Notes: generated by a model not told the origin, from the letters alone. DNA of 64,000 bases from Pseudomonas shahriarae (GCF_014268455.2 NZ_CP077085.1:4071001-4135000), one strand, 5' to 3'. Positions 27,709 through 38,385 are shown, counted from the stretch's first letter. Translations and numbers: made by a program.

Positions 27709-30700
27709 ATGCCGACTGACACCCATACATTTCACCTTTCACCCCAGGGCAAACTGCGCTGGGCCATCGCCAGCCTGTTCCTGCTGCCGCAGCTGGTCCT
27801 GGCCGGTGGCTTAACCGTCGTCGAAGGGCCTGGCGGTACGCCGCAGCTGCAAAACCAGAGCGGCGTGCCCATCGTCAACATCGTCGCGCCGAATGCCGGC
27901 GGCCTGTCCCATAACCAGTTCCTGGACTACAACGTCGACCGCCAGGGCGTGGTGTTGAACAACGCCTTGCAGGCTGGTCAATCGCAACTCGCCGGGCAAC
28001 TGGCGGCCAATCCGCAGTTCCAGGGCCAGGCGGCGAGCGTGATCCTCAACGAAGTGGTGAGCCGCAACGCCTCGGCCATCAACGGCGCTCAGGAGATTTT
28101 TGGCCGGGCTGCCGATTATGTGCTGGCCAACCCCAATGGCATTTCCGTCAACGGCGGCAGTTTCATCAACACCCCAAATGCCAACCTGGTAGTGGGCCGC
28201 CCTGAGCTCAACGACGGCAAGCTGCAAGGCTTGAACACTCGCGATGCAAGCGGCCACCTGACGGTGCAGGGCCAGGGCCTGCAAAACGGCGCGGGGTCGA
28301 TCAACCTGATCGCGCCGCGTATCGACAGCGATGGGCGCCTCAGTGCGCGTGACCAATTGAACCTCAAGGTCGGCCGCAATCAAGTCGACTACGCCAGCGG
28401 CCAGGTGCGCCAGGTCGACCCGGCGAGCAAAACCCAGGACCAGCGTATCGACGCCCGCCTGTTCGGGGCAATGCAGGCCGGCCGTATCAACATCATCAGC
28501 ACCGCCGAAGGTGCCGGGGTGCGCGTGGGCGCGGTGCAAGTCGAGGGCCGTGATGGGGTGAAGGTCAGCTCGGCCGGCGACCTCGATATCAGCGGCCAGG
28601 TCCACGCCAACAGCCTCGACGCCACCCGCGCCGGTGTGCAGAGCCGCCAGGGCGATGTCGACTTGCACAGCGCCAAAGAATTGAGCCTCGCCGCCACCGA
28701 CGTCGGCGGACGCAACGTCAAGCTCGACGCCGGCCGCAACCTCACCCTCAGCAGCCTGGAAAGCCAAAAACTTCAGGAAAAACGTGAGCAGTGGAACAAC
28801 AGCAACTTCCTGTTTACCTACGAAACCTATGACCGCACCACCACCGACAAGGACTCGCGTCAGCACGGCAACAACGTCGTCGCACAACAAAATGCCACGC
28901 TGTCGTCCGGCGCCAACACCGAGATCAAGGCCAGCAAGGTCGAAGCAGGCGACGCATTGCGCGTCAACAGCGGCGCCGACCTGCAACTGAGCGCCGCCAC
29001 CGAGACCCACGAAACCCGCGACCAGGGCAACCACCGCAAGCACCTGTGGAAAGCCAACTGGGACAAGTCCAGCAGCGAACAGCGCAGCGTCACCAGCAGT
29101 CTCAAGGCCGGCAAAGCCCTGGAGCTGACCAGCCAGCAAAAACTGCAACTGCAAGGCGCCGAACTGAAATCTGCGGGCGATATTCAATTGGCCGCTCGGC
29201 AAGTCGACATCACCAGCGCCAGCCGTATCCAGAGCAGCAGCGACAACGCTTACTCCGGCGACCTGACTGGCGGCAGTTTCTTCGGCAAGAACGGCGATGG
29301 CGATAAGGGCAAGACCCTGAACACCGGCAGCAAGGTCAATGCCGATGGCAAGCTGATCGTCAAGGCGGACGACGTGCGCATCAGCGGCAGCCAGGCGCGT
29401 GGTGGCCAACAGGCCAGCGTCATCAGCGACAAAGGCTCTCTGGTGATCGACGGCGTGCAAGACACCTCCCACGACAATAGCTACAGCAACGACAGCAAGT
29501 TCTTTGGTATCTCCAAGGATGAAAGCCGCAAGAACCTCAAAGACAGCACCGTCGTCGCCAGCAACCTGCGCTCGGACAGCAACCTCAAACTGCAAAGCGC
29601 CAAGGACATCAGCGTCAGCGGCTCCAAGGTCGCTGCGGCAGGCGAACTGCAAGCGAATGCCAAGGGTGACATCAAAGTCGCGTCGGCTGAAAACACCTCT
29701 CACACCACTACCAGCACTCACACGCGGGGTTTCGATAGCTACGCCAAGGAAACCGCCGACGGCACGCATCAGTACCGCGCGGGTGTGAACTATGCAGACC
29801 AGCAGCACGCCAGCAAGACCGACACCACCCAGCAGCAAGCTTCCAGCCTCAGCGGCGGCAGCCTGGCCGTCACGGCCGGTGGCGACGTGAGCATCAAGGG
29901 TTCCGAGCTGAAGGCGACCCAGGGCGATGCGACCGTGAGCGGCAAAAACGTCGAGCTGTTGGCGACCGATGACAGCACCCGTAGCCAAACCGACACCACC
30001 ACCACCGCTGGCGGCGTGTATTACACCGGCGGCCTGGACCGAGCCGGCAATGGTGCGCAGTTCAGCCACCAGACCAGCACTGACACCAGCCACAAAACCA
30101 CCGCGCAAACCAGCAGCGTGGCGTCGGCCGGCACGCTGACGATCAACGCCGGCAATACCCTGACCAGCCAGGGCGCGCAGGTGAAGGCCGGTTCTGAGTT
30201 GCAGGTCAACGCGGCGCAGGTCGATAACCAGGCGGCGCATAACACCGAGACCGGCACCCACAAAGAGAACGGTTGGACCGCCGACGTCGGCGCCAATGTT
30301 GAATACAAAGGCATCACCCGGCCGATCGAAAAAGCCGTCGACGGCGTGGCCCAGGCCAAATTCCATCAGCCCGGCCTGCTGGATGCCTTCGAGCAACCGA
30401 ATGTCGGGCTCGATGTGGAAGTCGGCCATACCAACAAGACCCGCACACAGCAGGACAGTACCGCCGTGGTCAGCCAGTTCAGCGGTAGCACGGTGCAGGT
30501 CAATGTCGCCAACACCGTGAAAGATGAAGGCACCCAGTACCGCGCCAGTGAGGGCGGGCTGAAGATCAACGCCGGCGAGCACCTCGCCACGGCGGCCGCC
30601 AACACCCACACCAGCAGCGAGCAAGGCGTTGACGCCAAAGTGGGCGTGCGCGTCTACACCACCACCGGTGAAGACTTGAACGTGCGCGGCAATGGCGCAG

Positions 30701-32661
30701 GCGGCAGCAGCGATGTGCGCGAATCCAGCAGCACGGCGGTGGTCGGCAGCTACGCCGGAGCCCAGGGTGTGAACATCGAGACCCAAAGCGACGCGCGTTA
30801 TGAAGGCAGCCAATTCAACGGCGGCCAGGCGGGCGTCAACCTCAAAACCGGTGGCGAATTGGCGCTGAACCAGGCCAACGATACCCAGAGCAACACCAGT
30901 AACAGCCTGCGCGGCAGCGGTTCTATGACCGTGGGCACGGCCCCGGGCAGCAACGGTACGAACGCCAGCCTCGGTGCCGGCGTGCAACTGGACGACAAGC
31001 GCCTGAACACCCAGGACAGCCAGGCACGTGTCGCGACGCTGCAGGGCAACGGCCCGATCCAGCTCAGCAGCGGTGGCGACATGACGCTGCAGGGTACTCA
31101 GGTCGGCAGCAGCACCGCGAAGACCGGTGACATCAGCCTCAACGCTGGCGGCAAGCTGAATCTGCAAGCGGCCACCGCTACGCACGTGAGCAGCGGCAGC
31201 AACCTGGGCGGCGGCCTGACGGTCGGTGCCGGCAAGACCAGCAGCGCTGAAAGCAGCGGCACCACCGGCAGCCTGAGCGCCAACTTCAACATCGGCAAAG
31301 TCGCCGAAAACGACCAAGGCGTTAGCGGCGGGCAGTTGCACAGCAACGGCAAAGTGAGCCTCACCAGCGGCGCCAACGCGGCGGATGCGATCCACCTGCA
31401 AGGCACTCAGGTGGTGGCTGACAGCGTCAATCTGGATGCGCAAAACGGCGGCATCCTGCAAGAGTCGGCGCAATCGACCCAGGCGCATAACAGCTGGGGC
31501 GTGACCCTGGGCGCAGGCGGCAGCGGCGGCAAAACCACCCTGGCCGACGCCGGTGAACATGACACCCCCAAGACCCAGCACGGCATCAATGCGCGGGCCA
31601 AGGTCGACGTGGATCACCTGCAAGGCACCACCCAGCACGACAGCCTGATCAAGGCGAATAAGGTGGTGATCAACAGTGCCGGTGACACCCATCTGGCCGG
31701 CGCGCGAATTGAGGCCGATCAGGTCAGTGGCAATGTCGGCGGCGACCTCGTCGTCGAGAGCCGCAAAGATCAAGTCAGCAGCACCCAAGTCAACGTCGAC
31801 GCCAAGCTTGATGTCGAGAAAAACCAGCCCGGCGTGGTCAACAAACTGGCCAAGGCCAGCGGCCCGCTCAAGGACAAGGTGCAAGCCAAGGCCGAGGGCG
31901 CGTTTGACAAGCACCGCGAAAAGCTCGAGAACGCCGTGGACAAGGGCACCGAGCACCTGGCCTCGGCCAAGGACAGCGTGGTCAACAGCGTTGGCAACGC
32001 CAAGGAACGCCTGGGCGAAAAACTCACCCGCAGCGGTAGCTACGACGTGAACCCCGAGCCCCGCGGCGCCTTCGGTACGAGCGTGGACAAAGCCAAGGCT
32101 TACCTGGCGGACAAGAAGGATGCCGTGGGCACTCGCCTGTCCGACCTCAAGGAAAAGGCCTGGCCAAAAACCACTGACAGCTACGCCGTCAACGGCAAAA
32201 ACACCACCGGCAGTTCGGTGGCCAATACCACCGAAAACGTGCTGTTCGGCGACAAGAGCGGCAACACGTCCTACACCCCGACGTTGAACCTGGACGTCAG
32301 CCATGTGGTGAAAGACAGCGTCACTCAAGCGTCGGGCATCCGCACGCAAGGCGTCAACCTGCAGGTGAGTGGCGAAACCCACCTGACTGGCGCCCGGATC
32401 AGCGCGGACCAGGGCAAGGTCGACCTGGGTGGTTCCAAGGTCACGGCAACGACGTTGGCCGGCAGCGATTACCGAGCGGATGTCGGGCTGAACCTGTCGA
32501 AGTCACCGGTCAACCTGGTGCTGGGCGCCAAGGACGAATTGACCCAGAAACAGGACGACGCCATACGTAAGGATCAAGCCTTCAACCTTGGACCGCTGAG
32601 GGTCGGCGGGCACAGTGATAGCCAGGCGTTACAGGCCGGGATCGATCAGCAAACCCATTAA
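27709..32661 (+). CDS. TpsA-type filamentous haemagglutinin-like exoprotein, no toxin domain
   Basis: A 1650-residue exoprotein. The signal peptide ends near LVLAGG, the TPS secretion domain spans about residues 35-270 with the motif NPNG at 141-144, and a long Ser/Thr/Gly-rich beta-helix with haemagglutinin repeats follows (KLDAGRNLTLSSLESQ, AGGDVSIKGSELKATQG). A charged helical segment near 1370-1500 (KDKVQAKAEGAFDKHREKLE) breaks the repeat pattern. The C-terminus (LGPLRVGGHSDSQALQAGI) has no VENN-type pre-toxin motif or effector domain. It is therefore more probably an adhesin or matrix protein than a CDI weapon. It follows tpsB and has its own 3' hairpin. Confidence 0.9.
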   Translation: MPTDTHTFHLSPQGKLRWAIASLFLLPQLVLAGGLTVVEGPGGTPQLQNQSGVPIVNIVAPNAGGLSHNQFLDYNVDRQGVVLNNALQAGQSQLAGQLAANPQFQGQAASVILNEVVSRNASAINGAQEIFGRAADYVLANPNGISVNGGSFINTPNANLVVGRPELNDGKLQGLNTRDASGHLTVQGQGLQNGAGSINLIAPRIDSDGRLSARDQLNLKVGRNQVDYASGQVRQVDPASKTQDQRIDARLFGAMQAGRINIISTAEGAGVRVGAVQVEGRDGVKVSSAGDLDISGQVHANSLDATRAGVQSRQGDVDLHSAKELSLAATDVGGRNVKLDAGRNLTLSSLESQKLQEKREQWNNSNFLFTYETYDRTTTDKDSRQHGNNVVAQQNATLSSGANTEIKASKVEAGDALRVNSGADLQLSAATETHETRDQGNHRKHLWKANWDKSSSEQRSVTSSLKAGKALELTSQQKLQLQGAELKSAGDIQLAARQVDITSASRIQSSSDNAYSGDLTGGSFFGKNGDGDKGKTLNTGSKVNADGKLIVKADDVRISGSQARGGQQASVISDKGSLVIDGVQDTSHDNSYSNDSKFFGISKDESRKNLKDSTVVASNLRSDSNLKLQSAKDISVSGSKVAAAGELQANAKGDIKVASAENTSHTTTSTHTRGFDSYAKETADGTHQYRAGVNYADQQHASKTDTTQQQASSLSGGSLAVTAGGDVSIKGSELKATQGDATVSGKNVELLATDDSTRSQTDTTTTAGGVYYTGGLDRAGNGAQFSHQTSTDTSHKTTAQTSSVASAGTLTINAGNTLTSQGAQVKAGSELQVNAAQVDNQAAHNTETGTHKENGWTADVGANVEYKGITRPIEKAVDGVAQAKFHQPGLLDAFEQPNVGLDVEVGHTNKTRTQQDSTAVVSQFSGSTVQVNVANTVKDEGTQYRASEGGLKINAGEHLATAAANTHTSSEQGVDAKVGVRVYTTTGEDLNVRGNGAGGSSDVRESSSTAVVGSYAGAQGVNIETQSDARYEGSQFNGGQAGVNLKTGGELALNQANDTQSNTSNSLRGSGSMTVGTAPGSNGTNASLGAGVQLDDKRLNTQDSQARVATLQGNGPIQLSSGGDMTLQGTQVGSSTAKTGDISLNAGGKLNLQAATATHVSSGSNLGGGLTVGAGKTSSAESSGTTGSLSANFNIGKVAENDQGVSGGQLHSNGKVSLTSGANAADAIHLQGTQVVADSVNLDAQNGGILQESAQSTQAHNSWGVTLGAGGSGGKTTLADAGEHDTPKTQHGINARAKVDVDHLQGTTQHDSLIKANKVVINSAGDTHLAGARIEADQVSGNVGGDLVVESRKDQVSSTQVNVDAKLDVEKNQPGVVNKLAKASGPLKDKVQAKAEGAFDKHREKLENAVDKGTEHLASAKDSVVNSVGNAKERLGEKLTRSGSYDVNPEPRGAFGTSVDKAKAYLADKKDAVGTRLSDLKEKAWPKTTDSYAVNGKNTTGSSVANTTENVLFGDKSGNTSYTPTLNLDVSHVVKDSVTQASGIRTQGVNLQVSGETHLTGARISADQGKVDLGGSKVTATTLAGSDYRADVGLNLSKSPVNLVLGAKDELTQKQDDAIRKDQAFNLGPLRVGGHSDSQALQAGIDQQTH

Positions 32662-32675
32662 CTAGCAATCCACTC

Positions 32676-32704
32676 GTGGAAGCAGGAGGCTATCCTGCTT
32701 CCAC
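32676..32704 (+). terminator. strong hairpin after tpsA
   Basis: GTGGAAGCAGGA (32676-32687), 5-base loop, TCCTGCTTCCAC (32693-32704): a perfect 12-bp stem 15 bases after the tpsA stop. No T-tract follows. It indicates that the 3' end of tpsA is native. Confidence 0.6.
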
Positions 32705-32943
32705 TACAGATCGCGTAAGCACCAAAATCCGTATGCGTGAATTAGAGTTTTTCTATGTTAACCAACGCTCGCTGAAATCCATCGACTTCCACGAAAAGAC
32801 TTCAGGCGTAGTCATCTGGTGTTGGGGCGGTAACGGATGGAGGATAAGGTGGGCAGCCTGATCGCCGCTATGCCAATACCCAAGAGCAAGGTGTAATTGC
32901 CGAACGCTTACGGAAAAAGCTCTCGGCCACGGCGTTTTCATGA

Positions 32944-33200
<257 letters not shown>

Positions 33201-33218
33201 CCTAGAGACAATTCCCGT

Positions 33219-36200
33219 TCAAAGAGCTGCAAGTACCCGCTCCAATTGGAGTATGGAAAACTCCATCTCGCTCAACGCCTGGTTGAGCTCTTCAGACGAA
33301 GCCTGTGCATCAGCACATACCAACTCCATACGCCGGCAAGACTCGACCAGTTGCTCTCCTTTAACCACACGCGCAGCGCCTTTAATTCTGTGAGCCAACT
33401 CCCCTAACTTATCCGTCTCACCATTCTGAAGTAGGACTCTCAGCAACTGACAATCTTTGCGATTATTATTGATTAGCTCATCCAGTATTTCACGAAACTT
33501 TACCGGGTCATTATTGAGGAGCAACTCCAGAGGCCCCAGATCTACCAGTTGTAGTGAATCGGATGCCATCAGTGGCAATGTCGTCGCAGGACACTCGTTC
33601 TCTGCATCCCGATTCTGTTGTAGCCCCAACAATCTCGCGTCCAACTCATCAAGACCGATAGGCTTGATGAGACAATCATTCATGCCCGCTTTTATACACT
33701 GTTCTATTTCTTCCGGCTGCGCATCGGCCGTAAGGCCAATAATCATCGTGGGCTCTAGTCCTTGCTCCTGTTCGACTCTGCGTATGGCTAGTGCAAGGTC
33801 CGAACCACTCATGACCGGCATATGACAATCGGTAATAACAACATCGAAAGAGTGCTCGCCCCAGCGGTCGAAGGCACGCTGCCCGTCTTCTGCCTCATAG
33901 ACATCATGACCCAAGAATTCCAGTTGTTGGTGTAATACTTGGCGGTTGACTTGGTGATCATCTACCACCAGAACTTGCAAGCAGTAACGTTGATGAGCCA
34001 AGGGTAACGCGGGTAACTGCGTGATGTTGATGCGCTCTAATACCTGTAAATGCAGCTCTACTTCTATCTTCGTTCCACGGCCTAAAGCACTGCTCATAGT
34101 GACATGGCCGCCCATCATTTCGCACAGCGAACGACAGATCACTAGTCCCAGGCCCGTCCCTTCGGTCTGTTGCACATTGCGCTGCGCCTGAACGAAAGGT
34201 CTGAACAAGCGTTGCTGATCATTAGGACTTATGCCTACACCGGTGTCTTCCACACTGAGGTGAACATTAAGCAGGCTGGCATCGACCAAGAACCCGGAAA
34301 TACTGATCGTGATCGAGCCTTCTTCGGTGAACTTGATGGCATTGCTGATCAAATTGGAGAGGATTTGCTTGAAGCGTAGGGCATCGACTAGCACATCGCA
34401 GTTAATGCTCGAATCGATGTCAAGGATGAGGGTCAAGCGCTTTTGCCTAGCCAGCCCCTCGAACACCCTGGCCACAGACTCGATCAGTTCACGCAAGTTG
34501 GCACGCTTGGGCGACAGACTGAGACGTCCGGATTCGATGCGGGCGATGTCGAGAATGTCGCCGATCAACTCCAACAGGCTTTTTGCCGAAGTATGGGCGA
34601 TTTCAATGCTCGCGCGGTCAATCGGCTTACTTTCGGCGCGCTTAAGTGCCAGCTCAAGGATGCCGATTACGGCGTTCATTGGCGTGCGAATTTCGTGGCT
34701 CATGGTCGCCAGAAAGCTGGTCTTGGCACGGCTGGCATCATCCGCGAGGGCTTTTGCTTCTCGTAACTGCTCCACCAACTGACGATGCTCAGTGATGTCT
34801 AACCAGCCACAAATAACCCCCTTTATCTCACCTTTGGGGTCCTGGAACGGTTGCACCCAGTGGTTGATCCACGCCTCCCTACCCTGGAGCTGAATGGCAT
34901 GCACCGACTCGATCGTCTGGCCGTCGCGCATCGCCTTAAAGTAGTTGCGATGAAAATCCGGGAGGCTCTCGAAGTTTTCCTTGGGTAGCTGACGCACCGT
35001 TTTGTTCAGCACCTGCTCGGCGCTCAGGCCGACACTTTTCAAGTAGCTGCGGTTGCACGAGAGCATGCGTCCCTTGAGATCACGCACATACAGCGGCGGC
35101 GGCATGCAATCAGTCAGTGTTTCGACAAACTGCAGTTGATCGCTGAGCAACCGCTCTGCCCTTGCCCGGACTTTAATCTGGCGACGCAGATACACCACCC
35201 AGACCAACGACAGCAAAAGCAACAACACCGCAACCGCGACGATGTTGATGATAACCCTTTGGTAATCGACCCAAGTCTGGCCGCTCATCCCTGGTGGTGA
35301 ACGCCAGCGATTGGAAATCGCATTGATCTCATCCGGGGCGATGCTTTGCATGACCTTGTTGATAATGGATTGCAGTTCGACATCACTTCGTCGCATCGCA
35401 AAGTTGAGCGTGGCAGGCCCGACATCAATCACCTGGTTGATCGCCAATTTATCGCGAAACAAACGCTCCTTGTAATAACGTGCTGCAGGCAACGCCACAA
35501 TGGCGGCATCGACCTTGCCTTCATAGAGCAAGTTCATCGTATCCAGCGTGGTGCCAGCGTCAATTATCACTGCTTCGGGGTAGCGCTTGCGCAGTTGCTG
35601 TGAGCCCACGTGCCCAGTAGGAATCGCCACACGCTTGTCGGCCAGGCTCTCCAGCTTGCCTTGCTGTTCCTTGCTGCTAAGCAACACAAAGGGGCTGGTA
35701 TCCAGCGGCCTGGAAAAACGCAGGAACGCTTCACGCTCAAGGCTGGCGGTCATCAAGGCCAGGTCAGCTTCGTTATTTTTCAACGTTTCGATCATCTGCG
35801 GGTAACCGCCGCTGCGCAAAACAACCTCAAAACGCAGGCCCGTATTTAGGGTTATCACTTCGAGCAGGTCAGCGAACCCACCGGAAAATACGCCGTTCGA
35901 GTCGAAGTAGGCACCCGGCGCCATGTCATCATTGATTACCAGTCGCGCCACTGGGTTACGCTGGATCCAGCGTAACTGCTCTACGGTGAGGTCTAAGGGT
36001 TCTTCACTTGGAATAAAGCTGTTGCCGACCCAGCGCTTGGACAGGTTACGCAGCGTATCGTCACCGATAGCCTCGATGGCGACATTGATGAGCCGCTGCA
36101 AGCGCGAGTTATCCGTGCGCAAGGCAAAACCATAACCGCCTACCGATAGATCGCTGAAACGCTCAAAGCGCAAGTAACCATAGTAGGAGTGGTTGATTCG

Positions 36201-36902
36201 GTAGTAGGCACTGTACAGATCGTCCAGATAAACGTCAGCTTGGCCAAAGGCTGCAGCGGCAATCGCCTCATCATGCTTGGCATACACCCGCAAATCGGCC
36301 TGCGGGTAGCGCTGCTTGAGCTCGTCGCTGTGTTCTTCGGTGATCGCTACGCGCAAGCCAGCAAGATCAACAGGTGAATGCCGAGGTTCGGTACTGCGTT
36401 TGAAAACCGCCAGCCTATCCTCGGCATAGGGAATGCTCAGCAGTAGGTTCGGGCGTGGCCTGGTGCTGCCGTGAATACTGATCACATCAACGCTACCGGC
36501 CTGTAATGCCTTGTGCGCATCCTGCTCATTGGCGAAGGCCACGACCTTCACCTGCAAGCCCAATAGCTGCGCGACCAGAGCAGTTGCATCGGCGCTGATG
36601 CCCTCGTACAGGTTGTCTTGGGCATTGATCGAAAACGGCGCGGACGCGGCTGCCGATACGCCGACCTTGAGCTCGGCCTTGTGCCGCAGCCAATGCCAAT
36701 CTTCGCCAGAAACAGCCAGATCGGGACGATCGATACGCAGTTGGCTGGACAGTACCTGCGGGGCTGGAGGTAATGATGTAGCCATCACCGGGGCGCCCCC
36801 CAAAAACAGCCCGATGGACAGACAGAATGGACGTAGATACATATGAAATAGGAGACCGAAAATGCCTGAAGTACGGGAATCCGTTGGCTGAAGGCCGTTC
36901 AT
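33219..36902 (-). CDS. BvgS/RocS-type hybrid sensor histidine kinase
   Basis: A 1227-residue unorthodox kinase. In order: signal/anchor segment (about 20-45), two periplasmic SBP-bac-3 (Venus-flytrap) domains (about 75-300 and 315-545), one transmembrane segment (about 565-585), a PAS domain (about 605-720), HisKA with His736 (MSHEIRTPMNAVIG), ATPase domain (GTGLGLVICRSL), receiver with Asp1025 (VVITDCHMPVMSG), and HPt with His1171 (LAHRIKGAARVV). This is the domain order of BvgS, EvgS and RocS1. It faces a REC-EAL gene 78 bp downstream of its start region and a LuxR-type regulator, the Roc/Sad arrangement that controls cup fimbriae in P. aeruginosa. An internal ATG at 36842 is a possible alternative start. 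Confidence 0.92.
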   Translation of the reverse strand: MNGLQPTDSRTSGIFGLLFHMYLRPFCLSIGLFLGGAPVMATSLPPAPQVLSSQLRIDRPDLAVSGEDWHWLRHKAELKVGVSAAASAPFSINAQDNLYEGISADATALVAQLLGLQVKVVAFANEQDAHKALQAGSVDVISIHGSTRPRPNLLLSIPYAEDRLAVFKRSTEPRHSPVDLAGLRVAITEEHSDELKQRYPQADLRVYAKHDEAIAAAAFGQADVYLDDLYSAYYRINHSYYGYLRFERFSDLSVGGYGFALRTDNSRLQRLINVAIEAIGDDTLRNLSKRWVGNSFIPSEEPLDLTVEQLRWIQRNPVARLVINDDMAPGAYFDSNGVFSGGFADLLEVITLNTGLRFEVVLRSGGYPQMIETLKNNEADLALMTASLEREAFLRFSRPLDTSPFVLLSSKEQQGKLESLADKRVAIPTGHVGSQQLRKRYPEAVIIDAGTTLDTMNLLYEGKVDAAIVALPAARYYKERLFRDKLAINQVIDVGPATLNFAMRRSDVELQSIINKVMQSIAPDEINAISNRWRSPPGMSGQTWVDYQRVIINIVAVAVLLLLLSLVWVVYLRRQIKVRARAERLLSDQLQFVETLTDCMPPPLYVRDLKGRMLSCNRSYLKSVGLSAEQVLNKTVRQLPKENFESLPDFHRNYFKAMRDGQTIESVHAIQLQGREAWINHWVQPFQDPKGEIKGVICGWLDITEHRQLVEQLREAKALADDASRAKTSFLATMSHEIRTPMNAVIGILELALKRAESKPIDRASIEIAHTSAKSLLELIGDILDIARIESGRLSLSPKRANLRELIESVARVFEGLARQKRLTLILDIDSSINCDVLVDALRFKQILSNLISNAIKFTEEGSITISISGFLVDASLLNVHLSVEDTGVGISPNDQQRLFRPFVQAQRNVQQTEGTGLGLVICRSLCEMMGGHVTMSSALGRGTKIEVELHLQVLERINITQLPALPLAHQRYCLQVLVVDDHQVNRQVLHQQLEFLGHDVYEAEDGQRAFDRWGEHSFDVVITDCHMPVMSGSDLALAIRRVEQEQGLEPTMIIGLTADAQPEEIEQCIKAGMNDCLIKPIGLDELDARLLGLQQNRDAENECPATTLPLMASDSLQLVDLGPLELLLNNDPVKFREILDELINNNRKDCQLLRVLLQNGETDKLGELAHRIKGAARVVKGEQLVESCRRMELVCADAQASSEELNQALSEMEFSILQLERVLAAL

Positions 36903-36980
36903 TCAAGAGCCCGGCATGATACTGGAGGGCCGTCATGGATGAGGCAATAATAGTTCAAAGTCGCCTCTGTCGTTCAATCC

Positions 36981-38171
36981 TCAACGGTCCCAACCCGCCT
37001 GAACGGTACAGAAGTCTATAAAATGAGCTTCCGGCATGGGGCGTGCAAAAAGAAAGCCCTGGGCAAGGGTGGCGCCCAACTCAATGAGACGTACCTGTTG
37101 CTCGGTGGTCTCTACACCTTCGATAACCAGCGAGACCCCCAACGCTCGGGCTAACGCAACAGAACAACTGATGATTGCGGCGCTTTTTGGCTGGCTTTGC
37201 ATCTTGCGTATAAACGCCCGATCGAGCTTGATCTCGCTGAACGGCAGCTCACTGAGCCGGTCCAGCGAAGAATAACCAGCGCCAAAATCATCCATGGCTA
37301 CGCCACAGCCAAGCATACGTAGCCGCACCAAGTTCTCCAGGCTACTGGCCGGCGCACTCACGACACCGACTTCAGTGATTTCGAACATCACGCTGACCGC
37401 TGGCACCTGCGATTGCTTGAGCAACACGGCAATGCGCTCCGCCAGCCCGGTGCACGCCAGTTGTGCGGGATGCAGATTGAACGCCAGGTTAATCACCCGT
37501 CCTTGTACAGCCAGTCTTTGCTGCAGGGCCAGGCCCTGGTCAAAAAGCTGCCAAAACATCCTATCGACCAGATTGTATTCTTCCATGACGGGCAAAAAAT
37601 GCGCCGGCAATAAAACGCCCCACTGCGGGTGCGTCCAACGCGCCAAAACTTCTGCTCCGACCAGCAGTTGGCCCTCGAGAGTAACTTTGGGTTGGTAGTA
37701 GGCTTCAAATTCGCCGTTATCCAGGCCGCGTTGCACGTCGCCCAAGGTCGGCAATTCTGCTGGCGACAGTCTGGGAATGCTGCTGCAGTATTCCCGGTAC
37801 CGTTTAACCAATAGGCTAAACCCATCAAGATTGAACGGCTTGCCCAGGTCGCCCAGAAAAGTAAGACCTAGGCAGTGAATCATCGCGACTGTGCCCTGAC
37901 GTAGAACCGGATCCAGCTCGCTGCACAACACCACAGCACCGACTTTGCCGCTGCTGCTGGCATGACGCAAGAACGCCAGGCCATCCATGCCCGCCATTTT
38001 CAGGTCACAGAGGACGATGTCCACAGCGTCACAAGCGGCCAGGACAGCAATCGCTTCTTCTCCACCAGCAGCTTGCAGAATGGGTCCCTGAAGCACCTTT
38101 TCCAACGCGGTTACGGTGACAAGGCGCTGAAAGGGCTCATCCTCCAGCACCAAAACAGTCAAATCTTGCAT
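36981..38171 (-). CDS. REC-EAL response regulator, RocR/PvrR-like
   Basis: A 396-residue regulator from the ATG at 38171 (the frame also reaches a TTG at 38192). The N-terminal receiver has phospho-acceptor Asp56 (VLCDLKMAGMDG); the C-terminal EAL domain is predicted to hydrolyse c-di-GMP. Catalytic motifs read AEVLARW (EVL instead of EAL, Glu kept), NLHPAQL, FEITEVG, MDDFGAGYSSL (Ala for Thr), EIKLDRAFI and VIEGVETTEQ, so the metal- and substrate-binding residues are present. In P. aeruginosa RocR and PvrR oppose the LuxR-type regulator in the control of cup fimbriae. It is transcribed apart from the regulator at 38386, across a shared 214-bp promoter region. Confidence 0.88.
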   Translation of the reverse strand: MQDLTVLVLEDEPFQRLVTVTALEKVLQGPILQAAGGEEAIAVLAACDAVDIVLCDLKMAGMDGLAFLRHASSSGKVGAVVLCSELDPVLRQGTVAMIHCLGLTFLGDLGKPFNLDGFSLLVKRYREYCSSIPRLSPAELPTLGDVQRGLDNGEFEAYYQPKVTLEGQLLVGAEVLARWTHPQWGVLLPAHFLPVMEEYNLVDRMFWQLFDQGLALQQRLAVQGRVINLAFNLHPAQLACTGLAERIAVLLKQSQVPAVSVMFEITEVGVVSAPASSLENLVRLRMLGCGVAMDDFGAGYSSLDRLSELPFSEIKLDRAFIRKMQSQPKSAAIISCSVALARALGVSLVIEGVETTEQQVRLIELGATLAQGFLFARPMPEAHFIDFCTVQAGWDR

Positions 38172-38257
38172 TGCAGGTCTACACGCACGCAATTAAAGGA
38201 CGAACAGTCTGCAAGGAGCGCTTCCTACATCTCCATGAGACTTTTCCTATGCGCACT

Positions 38258-38270
38258 GGGAAATTTCCTA
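38258..38270. promoter_or_regulatory. BvgA-like inverted site in rocR/rocA-type promoter
   Basis: GGGAAATTTCCTA, an inverted repeat of TTTCCTA-like half-sites, with a further TTTCCTA at 38243-38249. It lies in the divergent promoter between the REC-EAL gene and the LuxR-type regulator gene. The same core recurs at 39032-39046. Confidence 0.5.
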
Positions 38271-38385
38271 AGGCAGCACTATCCTGCACTTACAGCTCTG
38301 CCGCTAATAGCTAATGGTGTTAACCTTATATCGCCGAGACTACACCGCTTCGTAACAAACGTTTTTTCAAGGTAGAACTCACATT

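Noticed and set aside
27811..32382. A 1523-codon open frame on the strand opposite tpsA
   Set aside because: It mirrors the intact tpsA gene base for base, has no start signal and a composition typical of antisense frames in GC-rich repetitive genes; the plus-strand product has clear TPS and haemagglutinin domains.
20615..32704. One inversion splitting a single large cdiA-like gene into the two TpsA pieces
   Set aside because: The geometry would fit, but the plus-strand TpsA has a plausible native C-terminus and its own strong 3' hairpin, and the sequence at 25457 shows no matching broken repeat. Two separate genes, one truncated, is simpler. A full-length relative could reopen the idea.
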